Source: an uncultured Oscillospiraceae bacterium (lineage in GTDB: Bacteria > Bacillota > Clostridia > Oscillospirales > Ruminococcaceae). Taken from it: 5,426 bases of DNA. This document shows positions 5,377-5,426 of the stretch, in pieces (within the stretch, counting starts at the first letter, position 1; each line of letters starts with the position of its first letter). The notes below the pieces were generated by a model that saw only the letters and a program-made list of their open reading frames with translations, was not told where the DNA came from and searched no databases. Where the stretch lies: the NCBI GenBank assembly GCA_910587465.1, contig CAJUMS010000136.1, positions 1 to 5,426 of the forward strand, written 5' to 3'. Made by a program: the position numbers and the translations under genes.

Positions 5377-5426
5377 AGATCGGAAGAGCGTCGTGTAGGG
5401 AAAGAGTGTAGATCTCGGTGGTCGCC
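5377..5426. other. Illumina adapter sequence (assembly artefact)
   Basis: All 50 terminal bases, beginning AGATCGGAAGAGCGTCGTGT and ending GATCTCGGTGGTCGCC, match the reverse complement of the Illumina TruSeq universal (P5 side) adapter as I know it. This is what remains when reads run through a short insert and are not trimmed. It is not genomic DNA, and the contig really ends at about 5376. Confidence 0.97.

Overview
The window is a housekeeping segment from a Gram-positive bacterium, most likely a Clostridia member of the Ruminococcus/Oscillospiraceae type. The lineage is inferred from three things: the Firmicutes gene order def-fmt-rsmB-rlmN-PP2C, GC-rich coding DNA with frequent ATA isoleucine codons, and very AT-rich spacers. 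All genes lie on the + strand. I see no RNA gene, CRISPR array, insertion sequence or prophage gene.

Layout. Positions 2-756 hold two consecutive peptide deformylase genes; the first is cut by the left edge. The second runs straight into fmt (756-1709), and the three genes overlap by 1-4 bases (ATGA, TAATG), so they are probably translationally coupled. A 244-base T-rich spacer (1710-1953) follows. It carries a terminator-like hairpin, a degenerate duplication built from GCTGT(6-7)G boxes, and a perfect 7-bp inverted repeat directly in front of the rsmB ribosome binding site. Next come rsmB (1954-3273), rlmN (3289-4317, 15 bases later) and a PP2C-type Ser/Thr phosphatase (4366-5103). Positions 5104-5376 are AT-rich and non-coding, with small palindromes and a near-consensus SigA promoter (TTGACA, 17 bases, TATTAT, with an extended -10 TG) pointing out of the window. 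Positions 5377-5426 are not genomic: they match the reverse complement of an Illumina adapter, so this is an untrimmed contig end.

How the genes fit together. Fmt formylates initiator Met-tRNA, and the deformylases remove that formyl group from new proteins. RsmB and RlmN methylate 16S and 23S rRNA. The PP2C phosphatase is the partner of a PASTA-type Ser/Thr kinase in this locus in other Firmicutes. That kinase does not follow within the 273 genomic bases left before the adapter.

I did not find a new defence, mobile or biosynthetic system. The points most worth a second look are the tandem deformylases, the repeat-bearing spacer before rsmB, the outward promoter with its truncated leader, the AT-rich patch inside rlmN, and the adapter artefact.
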